Below, piece after piece: positions 1-10,084 of a stretch of DNA of 64,000 nt; position 1 is the first letter of the stretch, and each line of letters opens with the position of its first letter. Origin of the DNA: Alentia gelatinosa (taxonomy: Eukaryota; Annelida; Polychaeta; Phyllodocida; Polynoidae); NCBI GenBank assembly GCA_950022655.1, contig OX465592.1, forward strand, positions 2,132,623 through 2,196,622. Direction: 5' to 3'. The position numbers and the translations under genes were made by a program. The notes under the pieces were generated by a model. That model worked only from the letters and a program-made list of their open reading frames with translations, was not told where the DNA came from and made no database searches.

Positions 1-306
1 TCGGCGGACAGTAATTTTGGTACGCATTGATTCTCAACCCCGTGTAAGGGGACACTTTAGAGGGACACCTTATCATATGTGAGAGGGCAGCGAAGGGACA
101 ATACTCAGAAATACGCAAATCCTTTGTCTGTGGTCCGTATGGCGCATGGACTGGTAATTTCCTTTGCGTTATTCATTACCACGATATCATTTTGAAATTT
201 TCAGTATGATTTTGCAGGCCTTATGATATCTATACATTTTTCATTTCTGTATTTCCATGTCAAGTGGAACCAATTATATTCAAAGTATGATGGTACAACA
301 CCATAC
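1..306. other. Unassigned leading segment
   Basis: No convincing reading frame, RNA gene or repeat copy is visible here. The segment may continue something that lies before the window. Confidence 0.3.
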
Positions 307-353
307 CGGGAGGGAGGGATGCAGGGAGGGAGAAGGAGGGAGGGAGGGAGAGT

Positions 354-416
<63 letters not shown>

Positions 417-1045
417 AGAGAGGGAGGCAGAGAGAGAAGAGGGAGAGAGAGAGAACGGGAAAGAGAGAGAGGGAGAGAGAGGGTGAAAGAGGAAGAGAGG
501 AGAAGAGACAAGGAAAGGGAGGGAGAGAGAGGAGAGACAGGGAGAAAGAGGGAGATAGATTGGGGAGAGACAGGGAGAGGGGGCGGCAGGGAGAGACAGG
601 GAAAGAGAGGGAGAGGGAGTGAGAAAGAGGGCGAGAGGTAAGAGAGGGAGGGATAGGGGGAGGCAGAGAGGGGAGAGAGAGGGAGATATAGAGAGGGAGG
701 CAGAGAGGGAGAGAGAGAGGGAGAGAGAGAGGGAGGGAAAGAGAGGGAAAGAGAGGGAGAGGGAGTGAGAAAGAGGGAGAGAGGAAAGAGAGGGAGGGAT
801 AGGGGGAGGCAGAGAGGGGAGAGAGAGGGAGAGAGAGAGGCGAGAGAGAGGGAGGGAAAGAGAGGGAGAGGGAGGAGAGAGAGAGGAGAGAGGGAGAGAG
901 AGAAGGGGATAGACAGGGGAAAAGGAGGGAGAAGGAAGGGAGAGAGAGAGAGGAAAGAGAGGGAGAAAGAGGGAGGGAGGGAGAGGAGAGAGGGAGAGAG
1001 AGAGAGAGAGGGAGATAGAGGGAGAGAGAGAGGGAGAAAGAGGGA

Positions 1046-1133
<88 letters not shown>

Positions 1134-1188
1134 GAGCGAAGGAGAGGGAGAGAGAGGGGGGACAGGGAGGGAGAGAGAGGTGTGACGT
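307..1188. repeat. Purine-only (GA/GGGA)n low-complexity tract
   Basis: About 0.88 kb in which the plus strand is nearly all G and A. Pure (GA)n runs lie at about 357-404 and 1051-1122, joined by GGGA and GGGAGG variants. The long Arg/Glu/Gly frames on plus and Ser/Leu/Pro frames on minus are by-products of the repeat, not genes. Mirror-symmetric homopurine tracts like this can form triplex (H-DNA) structures, which is general knowledge and was not tested here. Confidence 0.97.
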
Positions 1189-1379
1189 GATAGCTTGAGC
1201 TACTGCTGATCTTTTTCTTCTCTGAAAAGATTCACACCACAGACCTAATGCCTCAGCACTACAGGTCTGAGAATAAAGGGGGAGTGGTGCACGTTTTCTT
1301 ATTAGAGAACCACCCTCTCGCATGCAGGTTAGGAACGTCTGCGGTCAGCAAAAAAAGCCCGCCCCTGGACGGAGGTGCG
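1189..1379. other. Unassigned spacer
   Basis: Mixed-composition sequence between the purine tract and a dispersed repeat. No gene is seen. Confidence 0.3.
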
Positions 1380-1575
1380 GAGGAGGAATTGTCGTCTGCT
1401 CATAGGAAACATTATTAAAACTATAAAAACTGCGAGCGATTTCATGGACTTCTGTGGACCACATTCAAAAAACGCACAAACACTCTGATCGTTGTCGCCT
1501 GAGGTTAGTCCTGATCGTGATCGTTCAGCCAGTATCGGTCTCAGTTTTAAAACACCTTCCTGGTCGCCCCGGACG
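1380..1575 (+). repeat. Dispersed repeat with the GTCGCCTGAGGTTAGTC motif
   Basis: A block of about 190 bp containing GTCGCCTGAGGTTAGTC and then a TCGTTCAGCC segment. Related blocks occur near 3075-3195, 23036-23100 and 35530-35660. The copies diverge after the shared block. The family is unrecognised. Because the shared block leads straight into a promoter-like sequence here, it might be the 5' part of a larger element. Confidence 0.6.
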
Positions 1576-1590
1576 CGGTGCGGAGTGGGG

Positions 1591-1683
1591 ATTGGTCAGC
1601 GCGCGCGGCTATTTTTGGCCGGGTATATAAAGCGGATCGTAGACCGAGGTTCACCCTCAGTCTGTGACAATACTCGAGTAAGT
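1591..1683 (+). promoter_or_regulatory. Candidate RNA polymerase II core promoter
   Basis: An inverted CCAAT box (ATTGG, 1591-1595) and a GCGCGCGG stretch precede TATATAAA at 1624-1631. An initiator match TCAGTC at 1657-1662 would put the start site at 1659, a normal distance from the TATA box. A good splice donor, GA|GTAAGT, lies at 1678. The order and spacing look like a TATA-type promoter followed by a short first exon. No coding exon downstream is recognised, so this could drive a host gene or a repeat. The function is inferred from motifs only. Confidence 0.4.
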
Positions 1684-2389
1684 CATAACTCTTATCAGTG
1701 TATGTCTGAAACACGACAAGGGAGGTGTTTTAAAAAAACTAAAAGCGGTCTGAAAAGACGAACAGGAAAATATATTTATTCTAAGGGCATATTGGCACTT
1801 TGTCTTTGATACCCATGTCATTTTCCAGGAAATTGAATGTGATGAGTGTTGTAGTACACATATCGAACTTAAACGGTAGAGCTCGTTTTCGATTTCGAGC
1901 TTAATGTTATGACAATTTTATAATGAAATATATAGAAATTCTAGAAAGTTGCTTTTCACATAATAAAACCCATGTCAGTTTCCTCAAACTGTCATAGAAT
2001 GTAATAGATGTATAATACTACACGTTTAAGTTCTTAAAACCGCGACCATGTGTTTTCTAAACTAAGAACGGTCTGGAAAAACGAACAGGAAAATATCTTT
2101 ATTTTGATAAATTCTAAAGATCAGAAGTTTTACCTGTTTTTAGCTTCGTTGCTAGGTGGGTTCAATCCTCCATAACAAAACGTCTTGCACTGAGAACAGA
2201 AATCAATCAATGATTGCGATTACGATTTACATGGGCGATATTGGCAAAGATATCCTTGTGGCGGTGTTATTTAAAAGTAATGTTAATGTTGAAGCCTTCA
2301 GATTATATTGAGTATCTCATAGAAATTGTAGATACTTATGATTATTATTGAACAATATACATATGCTTGAATAATGTGAGCATTATAAA
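1684..2389. other. AT-rich unassigned stretch
   Basis: AT-rich DNA with many stops in all frames. It would be intron or intergenic. Two partial internal similarities (near 1690-1780 and 2060-2110, both with GGTCTG-AAA-GACGAACAGGA-like text) suggest an old duplication. Confidence 0.3.
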
Positions 2390-2740
2390 TGATCGTCTTG
2401 TAAGACTGTCTTCCTTAAAGACTGATCACAATAACGCAACAAAGATCATGATTTAGTTGGGTTTTTTTAAAATAACTTTTTCGTTCCATTGGTTTGTCAA
2501 AAACTCCGTGGTCGGAAAAATATTTGCATCGCGGTGGGAAGAGGAGGTAGAAATCTGCTGCTAAGCCTCGTCAAAGAACAAAGATCATGATTTAAGATCG
2601 ATTTTTTACTGCTCATTCTTTCAAAAATACTTCTTAAGTATTATAAGTAAATTGATCTTTTTGTGGTCTTTGTTGCATTCTCGTTACTTAAAGTGATTTA
2701 TTTTAATGGAGGATGGTCTTACAAGACGATTTTTACTTTG
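2390..2740. repeat. Imperfect palindromic repeat of about 350 bp
   Basis: The left arm (2398-2460) contains GTCTTGTAAGAC and GCAACAAAGATCA. The right arm (2650-2738) carries the inverse, ending GGTCTTACAAGACG. A copy of the right arm sits at 35335-35430. This has the foldback form expected of a non-autonomous DNA element, but no autonomous partner or target-site duplication is identified. Confidence 0.55.
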
Positions 2741-3385
2741 AATATTTTTAATGTTCACAAATTTAACTTCTTTTAGGTCCGTGGATTTTTTTTTATCAGA
2801 TTTTATTGGTTCTTTTCACTTTACACAGTATACATTTTGTTTTATGACATTCATCATTCACTAGAGCCAATAAGAGAAACCTGTCAGCATGGCATGTGTG
2901 CGTGCGCTGGTTTTCATCAGGTTTCTTTTCCTGTTAACAGAATAACATCATCGATTACAATTGTAGGCATATAATTCCGTATTTTAACTTACAAATTAGC
3001 GCATCAATTCCTATCTATATGTTAGGTGGGTTTAATTCTCCATGAACGTCTTGCACTCAGAAAGTAAAACAGCAAACGCTAAAAACTGCAAAAGAATTCC
3101 TGGAATTCAAAAACGGACTGACACTCCCATTGTGGTCACTATCGCCTGAGGCTAGTCCTAATCGTAATCGTTCAGCCTGTATCGTTCTCAATTTAGAATT
3201 ATCTCGCGGATGTTAGAAAACAACACGGGAAACCTCGTGATATGGCGGTTGGGGTCGTTGCTCCACGTTTTGCAGATCGCAGAATAGCGATCCGAGGTCG
3301 AAATCGTTGCTCCAGATTCTTTGTGGATTGCATCATAACTGATCGTACGCATAACGCATCCTTTTCCTGCCACCAGCAGACTTTT
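2741..3385. other. Unassigned stretch containing a dispersed repeat copy
   Basis: AT-rich sequence. The part at about 3075-3195 is a second copy of the GTCGCCTGAGG-type dispersed repeat (here ATCGCCTGAGGCTAGTC). No gene is seen. Confidence 0.4.
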
Positions 3386-3808
3386 AGAGGGGGCGTCCAC
3401 CAACCACGACAGGGCTGCGACACGCGCCGACAAGAAAGTTCGAATCGGTGCCTTGTCGCAGTTTTGTCGTAAGGAGTGGAGCTGTCGTGACCCCTTGCCG
3501 CAGCCTGTCGGGAAGTGCACTCTCCACCTAAATATTCTATCGTAGACCTCTGCGACAACCTCCCGACACACCACGACACGCCACGACACGGCTCCAAAAT
3601 TTGTCGTAACCTTGTCGGAAGGCCCCCGACAGGCCCCCTACAAGCTTCATGTCGCAGCCTGTCGTGGCCTTGTCGTAGCCTCTTGTCGGGAACTAGGGCC
3701 CACCAACCACGACAAGGCTACGACAAGGCTTCCAATCGTAGAGCTGTCGTGGACCTTGTCGGAAAGCCATTGTCGCAGCCTTGTCGTGGTTGGTGGACGC
3801 CCCCCTCT
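3386..3808. mobile_element. TIR element, GGCGTCCACCAACCACGAC family
   Basis: The left end GGCGTCCACCAACCACGAC (3393-3411) is repeated inverted at the right end (3781-3800), each preceded by AGAGGGGG. The interior is crowded with TTGTCG/CGACAA words, so the element has strong self-complementarity. It has no coding capacity, so it is MITE-like. Relatives lie at 7155-7346, 15866-16144, 30357-30803 and 57825-58144. Long minus-strand frames here come from the repeat. Confidence 0.8.
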
Positions 3809-4394
3809 TAGTGACGCAAAATCAGTCAATGGAAACAGACTTTAAGGGGATCTAAAAAGAATCTCCGCCGTTTTCATCGGCCAAAGGAAACGGGCTTATA
3901 TTGGTATCAATTTATCGGCTAGGGTGTATTGTAAACACTGTTTCTACTGTATTTTCTAGATACAAACAGATTTGATTAGCATTGCTACACAATATATGCA
4001 AAATTAATCTGTGAGCATTCTCTGCAGGTCTCGTTTTCCATTCACCAATCCGGCGTCAGTGTACCCAAAAATCTATCGGTGGTTTCCAACTGCAGATCGG
4101 TGCCAAATAGTCCGCCAAAGTAATTTTTCTTTTTCGTTTTTTTTTGTATTAAGTAGATACGATTCTTACAATAGCAAAACCTTCCACCGCAACTTAGGTC
4201 TCTTTAATTATTAAACCTCTTCACTTCGCTAGAACGAAGGGGGATGCCGCCACAGCTTGATGTGTAGACACAACCAAGGGTTACCCAAGAAGCAAACTTG
4301 TGCTTGTATGTATGCGCCTTTTCCCTTTACGTCTTGAGTAAATTGATTTAGCGGCGTTAAATCTACAGAGGCCAGAGGAACGCGACGCGCTGCA
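3809..4394. other. Unassigned stretch
   Basis: No gene or repeat is recognised. The GC content rises toward the CpG-rich segment that follows. Confidence 0.3.
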
Positions 4395-4460
4395 AATCTC
4401 GCGAGATTACGCGATATCCCGCGAGACAGACGCTAAGCACACAGCTATACGCATGCGCAG
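4395..4460 (+). promoter_or_regulatory. Candidate TATA-less CpG-type promoter
   Basis: A perfect 14-bp palindrome centred on TCTCGCGAGA (4397-4406) is followed by a half copy, CCCGCGAGA (4418-4426), and by an NRF1-like GCATGCGC at 4451-4458. TCTCGCGAGA and NRF1 sites are known core elements of TATA-less promoters of housekeeping genes in animals. Downstream, an ATG at 4517 opens nine codons that reach a GT at 4545 (GTAAAA), which could be a very short first coding exon. The strand is inferred from that ATG. The motif combination is not repeated elsewhere in the window. Confidence 0.4.
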
Positions 4461-4892
4461 AACATGTAGACGTACAGTGAATGCCATTACAGCAGTTTGT
4501 CGAAGAACATATAATCATGGGCTACTTCGTCAGGCAAAACAAGTGTAAAAGTTAGACCCTACATTTGAGAATTGATTCTGACCGAACAGCTTAACGAGTT
4601 TGGCGGCTGGCTTTTAGATTTTATTTGGATAAGGACAAGGAAAGAGTCTGTGGTCTGGGAGTGGTCTGGGACTATTTGCATGTACTGTTAATTGTTTAAG
4701 TTGGTGAAGAGAATTCTTCGTCTTCTGAATAGGAAAATCTGAAGGTGACTCTAATTCCAAATGACCTGGAGGTTTTATTGGTGTATGTAATCTTTGCCTT
4801 TTAGTAAAATACATGCGAACAGCAAATTTGCATTTTAGCTTCAGGATAAAGTAATCGAACCAATTAGTCCGTTATGCCCAGTTCACTCTGTG
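4461..4892. other. Unassigned stretch after the candidate promoter
   Basis: Mixed sequence with only short frames. It would be intron if the promoter call is right. Confidence 0.3.
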
Positions 4893-5500
4893 CGCCTGGA
4901 GGTACCTCGGTACGCCCAGTCTCAGACTGGAGGTACCTAGGTGCACCCAGTCTCAGACTGGAGGTGCCTAGGTACGCCCAGTCTCAGACAAGAGGTACTG
5001 GGTACGCCCAGTCTCAGACTGGAGGTACCAGGTATGCCTGGTCCCAGACTGGAGGTACCTAGGTACGCCCAGTCTCAGACTGGAGGTACCTGTGAACCCA
5101 TAGCGCAGCAAAACGCACAGTGTGAACTGCACGCTTCCTGCTAGTCTCAGACTGGAGGTACTGGATATGCCCGGTCTCAGACTGGAGGTACCTCGTATTT
5201 CCAGTCTCAGACTGGAGGTACCTAGGTATGACTAGTCTCAGACTGGAGGTACCTAGGTATGACTAGTCTCAGACTGGAGGTACCTAGGTACGCCCAGTCT
5301 CAGACTGGAGGTACCTAGGTACGCCCAGTCTCAGACTGGAGGTACCGGATATGCCTGGTCCCAGACTGGAGGTATCTCAGGTACGTCCAGTCTCAGACTG
5401 GAGGTACCTGGTATTCCCAGTCTCAGACTGGAGGTGCCTGGTATTCCCAGTCTCAGACTGGAGGTACCTAGGTATGCCTAGTCTCAGACTGGAGGTACCT
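4893..5500. repeat. 31-bp minisatellite with two palindromes per unit
   Basis: The 31-bp unit carries CCAGTCTCAGACTGG, a perfect inverted repeat with a one-base centre, and GTACCTAGGTAC, a perfect 12-bp palindrome. About 17 units are present. They are interrupted at about 5093-5144 by a TAGCGCAGCAAAACGCACAG segment that recurs in similar form at about 5502-5553 and 5725-5770. Open frames here come from the repeat and are not genes. Confidence 0.95.
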
Positions 5501-5990
5501 GTGAATGCGTAGCGCGGCTAAACTCACAGTGTGAAGTGCGTGCTTCCCACTAGTCTAAGGCATACTGGGCATACTGGGTACCTCCAGTCTGAGACTGGGT
5601 GAACCCTGTGAGCATGTAGCGCAGCAACATCCATCCCAATCAAACCAATCAGTCGTTATACCCAGTTCACACTGTGCGACTGGAGGTGCCTCGGTACGCC
5701 CAGCCTGAGACTGGGTAGCGCGGGTAGCCGGCAAAATGCACAGTGTGAACTCCATTTTTCCCACTGGTCTAAGACTGGACTTACCGGGTAAACCTAGTCT
5801 GAGACTTACTCGCAAGCGTTTTTTGTATATCAAACATGTTTGATATTTAGTACTACTAGTCTCAGGCTGGATGTACCTAGGTACGCCTGGTAGTAAGCTT
5901 TCTAGTCGCAAATTTGAGCATAGCTTGTCATTTGGCGCCCGAGTTTGGAATGCCCAGTTTCAACTGCGGTACCTCCAGTGTCAGACTAAA
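5501..5990. repeat. Degenerate continuation of the 31-bp minisatellite
   Basis: Scattered decayed units (GTCTGAGACTGG, TACCTCCAGTCTGAGAC) in both orientations alternate with the TAGCGC-CACAGTGTGAA spacer segment. This looks like the aged edge of the 4893-5500 array. Confidence 0.7.
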
Positions 5991-6820
5991 AGTACCCAGT
6001 CACAAGCCCTCCAATCAGCACATAAATTCATGATTGTCTTTTGATAATCGATAGAGTCTTAAAATCATGTGTCATTATTACATACCTGTGGCTGTATGAA
6101 GTACGTATACTGCCCGCTCCTGCCCATTGCGTATTTATACCCGTACCCCACGCTGTGACGCACGGGGTATGCGATCACGTGACCAGGTAAAATTTCGCCA
6201 TTTTTAGGTATATAATAATACCGTATAATACTGCAAACAGTGTGTATTTACAACACAGTAGCAGTCGTTCACTGGGCTGAGATGCGATGTGTGATATAGT
6301 AAACGTGTAAATAGTAATGTGTGTATAAGTATGGGGCGTAGTTGGGGTTCATACTTTTATTACTCCCCTAATACGGAGTCTCCATACTAAGCCTATGGAG
6401 CCTACAGATCGCTACTGAGTGGAATACGGAATCTACTCATATCAGGAGAATATATTGCTTTTTCTGCCACCTGACGGCCAATTTAGAAAATATTTTATAT
6501 AAATATTGCACATCGCTTGCGTCAACTTTCTGATAGTTTTTTCCCAATAATTAGTCGAAAGCTGAGTAATAAATACAACATTACCATGATTTGGATCTGT
6601 GTGGCCGTATTCTCCTTGCAGTTGACATTATGCAATACTATCGCGACTAAAAGTACCGGCCATGATCGGCATATATCGCACGTCCTGGTGGAATAACACC
6701 AGAAATATTAATAATTAAGGCACAGAAGGCTTAATTTGATATAGTTGTATTTCTAAATGTTACACGATACAATTATATAGAACTGCATCAAGAATCGTAT
6801 AAATAGATAATACTCCACAA
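5991..6820. other. AT-rich unassigned stretch
   Basis: No gene is seen. Short frames only. Confidence 0.3.
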
Positions 6821-7130
6821 GTTTGGATGTGCCCGAATCGTCATCGAGGCGAAGCCGAGTGACGATTATGGCACATCCAAACGAGTGGGATAGTGTCTCG
6901 TTTACGATTCGAGTGTAGTTCTGGATTTATCTCACCCCTTTCTATGACATAAGATAATATCAGAATAGTTCGAATATACCTAGCAAATCCATGTATGACG
7001 TCATCTCACCTTCACTACGCCACGGCCGTGGCGTAGTATTGTCACTTTACGGGGGTGATCGTTGAGTATTTTTCCTAATGTTATTTCTATGGCGAAGCTT
7101 GTACCAAGGGTGAGATAAATGTTCATATAT
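6821..7130. repeat. Foldback element with shared hairpin core
   Basis: The arms GTTTGGATGTGCC (6821-6833) and GGCACATCCAAAC (6870-6882) flank ATCGTCA/TGACGAT and a centre CGAGGCGAAGCCGAG (6845-6859). The sequence after it, with TTTATCTCACCC and a GGGTGAGATAAAT near 7110, matches the edges of similar palindromic elements in this window. It is non-coding and MITE-like. Confidence 0.65.
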
Positions 7131-7154
7131 ACACAAAGTATACACTTTCGCTCG

Positions 7155-7346
7155 GCGTTTATCACTGTCGTAGTGTGTCGGTACCATAGACGTCTTTTTT
7201 ACGGGAACCAGCGATATCTACGACACACCCCGACAACGCTGTCGTAAAGCCCCCCTTCTCACGACAAGGCTGCGACAAGGCGCCGATAGAAACTTTCTTG
7301 TCGGCTCTTGTCGTTGCCTTGTTGTGGTTGATGGACGCCCGCCTTA
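7155..7346. mobile_element. Partial copy, GGCGTCCACC family
   Basis: The right-hand part of the family is present (TGTGTCGGTACCATAGACG to GGTTGATGGACGCCCGCC) and closely matches 30620-30803 and 57975-58144. The left end is missing. Confidence 0.75.
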
Positions 7347-7637
7347 ACTGTGCATCAACTACGTGGAGAATCAACCACTCAGATAGAAATCATGGTGATA
7401 CTTCGTATGCCCCCCACCCTTAATGTTCAGTATTTCACGCCCTTATTCTCCTAACAAACATCTAAACCGGTCCAAAGTTATACGTCAGAACCGATGGCGC
7501 CCTCATGTGGTGGCCGGACATTTCACTGCTCTAGGGAAGCCAATGATTTATTACCCTCCTAATGCGAATTTCCCATAGAAAATTATAGTGCAGCTGATTC
7601 AACGCCATCTAAAGGTCCGTTGGTTAGTAAGGCCTTA

Positions 7638-7706
7638 TAAAGCCTATAAGACACCGGCCAAAGGTAGAATCGGGCACAGCCATCGGGTTGGTGTCTTGTA
7701 GGCTTA
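7638..7706. mobile_element. Minimal deletion derivative of the TTAAGCC family
   Basis: The terminal word GCCTATAAGACACCG is followed within a few bases by the family's right-end sequence GTAGAATCGGGCACAGCC and the inverted terminus GTGTCTTGTAGGCTTAA. Both ends remain and essentially the whole interior is lost. Full copies are at 22429-23040, 36900-37434, 56475-57101 and 61137-61773. Confidence 0.65.
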
Positions 7707-7853
7707 AGGCTGTCGCTCGGACAAGCACGGCTGAGTCCAGCCTCGTTGCTATAGACATATATAGCAATCACACCTAGAGTGTGAATAGTGACTGTGATTG
7801 CAGGAGTGTTGAATATTATCGAGAAACATCACGAAATTTCATAAAATTGTTTA

Positions 7854-7936
7854 TATGGCGTGAGTTGTCTTCGCAGAATGATATCACGAAGCGGAGCTGA
7901 GTGATATTTGAAGCAGAAGACAACGTACGCCATGTA
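7854..7936. repeat. Foldback element with hairpin core variant
   Basis: The arms ATGGCGT..TTGTCTTC and GAAGACAA..ACGCCAT surround the centre CACGAAGCGGAGCTGAGTGA. It is another member of the group of palindromes with different arms around a similar core. Confidence 0.6.
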
Positions 7937-8537
7937 GACGATCATGTTAAATTAAGTGATGTTTAGATTTTATAATACCCTATAATGCATATTTGATTGC
8001 ATATGTCACCTGTGGCATATGTCACCTGTGGCATTTTAAAACCAGTCATTATCGTGTAATATATCTTCTCTTTAAAAGGAACCGTTTACAACTATTGACA
8101 GCCGTGACAATAATTGACTCTCATAAATCTCCCAGACATACAATCTACAAATTTCCCTTCATTTTACTAACTACCTTCTGAAACGGCACAGTCCTGTTGT
8201 TCTGAACTATCCATAAACCACTAATTCTATTTGATATACCACAATCACAGATATAACTGTATTTTTTCCAATCCCTCAGTTGGAGATTTGAACTGGGTTC
8301 ACCGAAGTTCACAAGTAATTGTTGCCATTATGTAGGGGGGGGGGGCTGGGCTAGATATAGGTTTATGTCTGACGGTTACGGTTTGACCACGTGATGATCA
8401 CCCCCAGCTGAGCCATCCCGAGCAATCCCGAGCCATCCCGATGATAACCGAAGCGTGGCAACTGCACCTCGACCCACGCCAGACTTCTGACGTCAGTGTC
8501 CTCGATCGAGAGCATTCCACACTTAGGGACGGCGCCC
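7937..8537. other. Unassigned stretch
   Basis: No gene is seen. A 17-bp tandem duplication (GCATATGTCACCTGTG) lies at about 7999-8033, a G-run at 8334-8346 and an AGCCATCCCGA repeat near 8410-8440. Confidence 0.3.
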
Positions 8538-9478
8538 TGGGACCCGTTTAATGATCTAGGATCTTACATGAAGACCCTTTTCTGTACCTTGTACAAGGGT
8601 TACTGTTTGATAATAATCTAGATTCTTATATAATAATACTCTTACATGAAGACCCTTTTCTGTACCTCGTACAAGGGTTACTGTTTGATAATAATCTAGG
8701 TTCTTATATAATAATAATCTTACATGAAGACCTTTTTCTGTACCTCGCACAAGGGTTACTGTTTGATAATAATCTAGGTTCTTATATAATAATACTCTTA
8801 CATGAAGACCCTTTTCTGTACCTCGTAGAAGGAGTATCATTTAATAATCTAGGATCGTACATGAAGACCCATTTCTGTGCCTCGCACAAGGGTTATCGTT
8901 TGATAATAATCTAGGATCGTACATGAAGACCCTTTTCTGTACCTCGCACAAGGGTTATCGTTTGATAATTATCTAGGATCGTACATGAAGACCCTTTTCG
9001 GTACCTCGCACAGGGGTTATCGTTTGATAATTATCTAGGATCGTACATGAAGACCCTTTTCTGTACCTCGCACAGGGGTTATCGTTTGATAATTATCTAG
9101 GATCGTACATGAAGACCCATTTCTGTGCCTCGCACAAGGGTTATCGTTTGATAATTATCTAGGATCGTACATGAAGACCCATTTCTGTGCCTCGCACAAG
9201 GGTTATCGTTTGATAATTATCTAGGATCGTACATGAAGACCCATTTCTGTACCTCGCACAAGGGTTATCGTTTGATAATTATCTAGGATCGTACATGAGG
9301 ACCCTTTTCTGTACCTCGCACAGGGGTTATGGTTTAATAATTATAATTCTTAGGTTTGTTCGCTAAGACAGTCTTAGCAGTCCACAAGGTTGCCAATAAG
9401 TGTTGAATTAAGTTGGCAGCATTGTCCCTGGGTCTCCTTGTCATACAGAAAAAGGGCTAGATTATTCAACGGGACCCT
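8538..9478. mobile_element. TIR element with an internal 62/78-bp tandem array
   Basis: The ends GGGACCCGTTTAATGATCTAG (left, 8539) and inverted CTAGATTATTCAACGGGACCC (right, to 9477) form terminal inverted repeats. Copies without the expansion lie at 30002-30213 (about 210 bp) and 54464-55222. Here a segment next to the left terminus (CTAGGATCGTACATGAAGAC to GGTTATCGTTTGATAAT) is repeated: first about three 78-bp units, then about nine 62-bp units. It is non-coding. The minus-strand frame at 8556-8840 comes from the array. Confidence 0.85.
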
Positions 9479-9496
9479 GTCTCCCCAGATGTACCG

Positions 9497-9772
9497 AACA
9501 ATTTTATTATCCATCGTATACAAAGTCCCCATTGAACATGTATGGGGACTCAGTAAACCACGACCCATTATATACAAACTGTCAGATACCATAACTGTGG
9601 TATACGGATTCAAACCTGTGGTATACGGCCTCAAAACCATGGTATACGGGGAAAATAGTCCCTTTTGCTATAGAGCAAAGAAAGAGTCCCAATTGTTATC
9701 CCATTTGATATGGCAATTACTGGGTATAATTTATTCGAAAAGATGGATAATAAATGCAACAAACGATGATTT
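9497..9772 (+). repeat. Dispersed repeat, GTATACGG-rich, about 270 bp
   Basis: The block begins TTTTATTATCCATCGTATAC, carries several GTGGTATACGG words and ends with CAACAAACGATGATTTT. The same sequence in the opposite orientation interrupts the decayed recombinase gene at about 19980-20235, which shows that the block is mobile. Its ends suggest a short TTTT target site, but this is ambiguous. Confidence 0.75.
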
Positions 9773-9895
9773 TGTGGATAGGCGGCTCTGTAAACCACTC
9801 GAGGTTGACATCGTAATACACTCGCTAGCGCTCGTGTATTACTACGCGTCAACCGCTCGTGGTTTACGGCCGCCTGTCCACAAAACCATCGATTA
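9768..9895. repeat. Palindromic MITE, TACGCGTCAAC family
   Basis: The arms run inward from TTTTGTGGATAGGCGGC and are mirrored by GCCGCCTGTCCACAAAA, with TACGCGTCAAC in the right half. At least six other palindromes in the window contain the same inner word. Confidence 0.7.
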
Positions 9896-9952
9896 TTGTC
9901 TATGTAAACCATACATACGTTTCTACAATTATTATATATATATACACAATAA

Positions 9953-10083
9953 GGACTGGTTTTGTTTACAAGTGGCCGTAATCTCCAAGTATTTGACGCG
10001 TAGTAATAATATCCGAGCGATTAGTGAGGATATTACATTATCAACTACGTGGAGACTGTGGCCACCCGTAAACAAAACCAGTC
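9953..10083. repeat. Palindromic MITE, TACGCGTCAAC family
   Basis: GACTGGTTTTGTTTACAAG at the left is mirrored by the right end GTAAACAAAACCAGTC. The centre contains the inverse of TACGCGTCAA and a GGATATTAC segment. The SINE at 10085-10345 abuts its right end. Confidence 0.75.
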
Positions 10084-10084
10084 A

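Noticed and set aside
280..1323. 347-codon Ser/Leu/Pro-rich minus-strand frame and the Arg/Glu frames on plus
   Set aside because: Translation of the purine tract.
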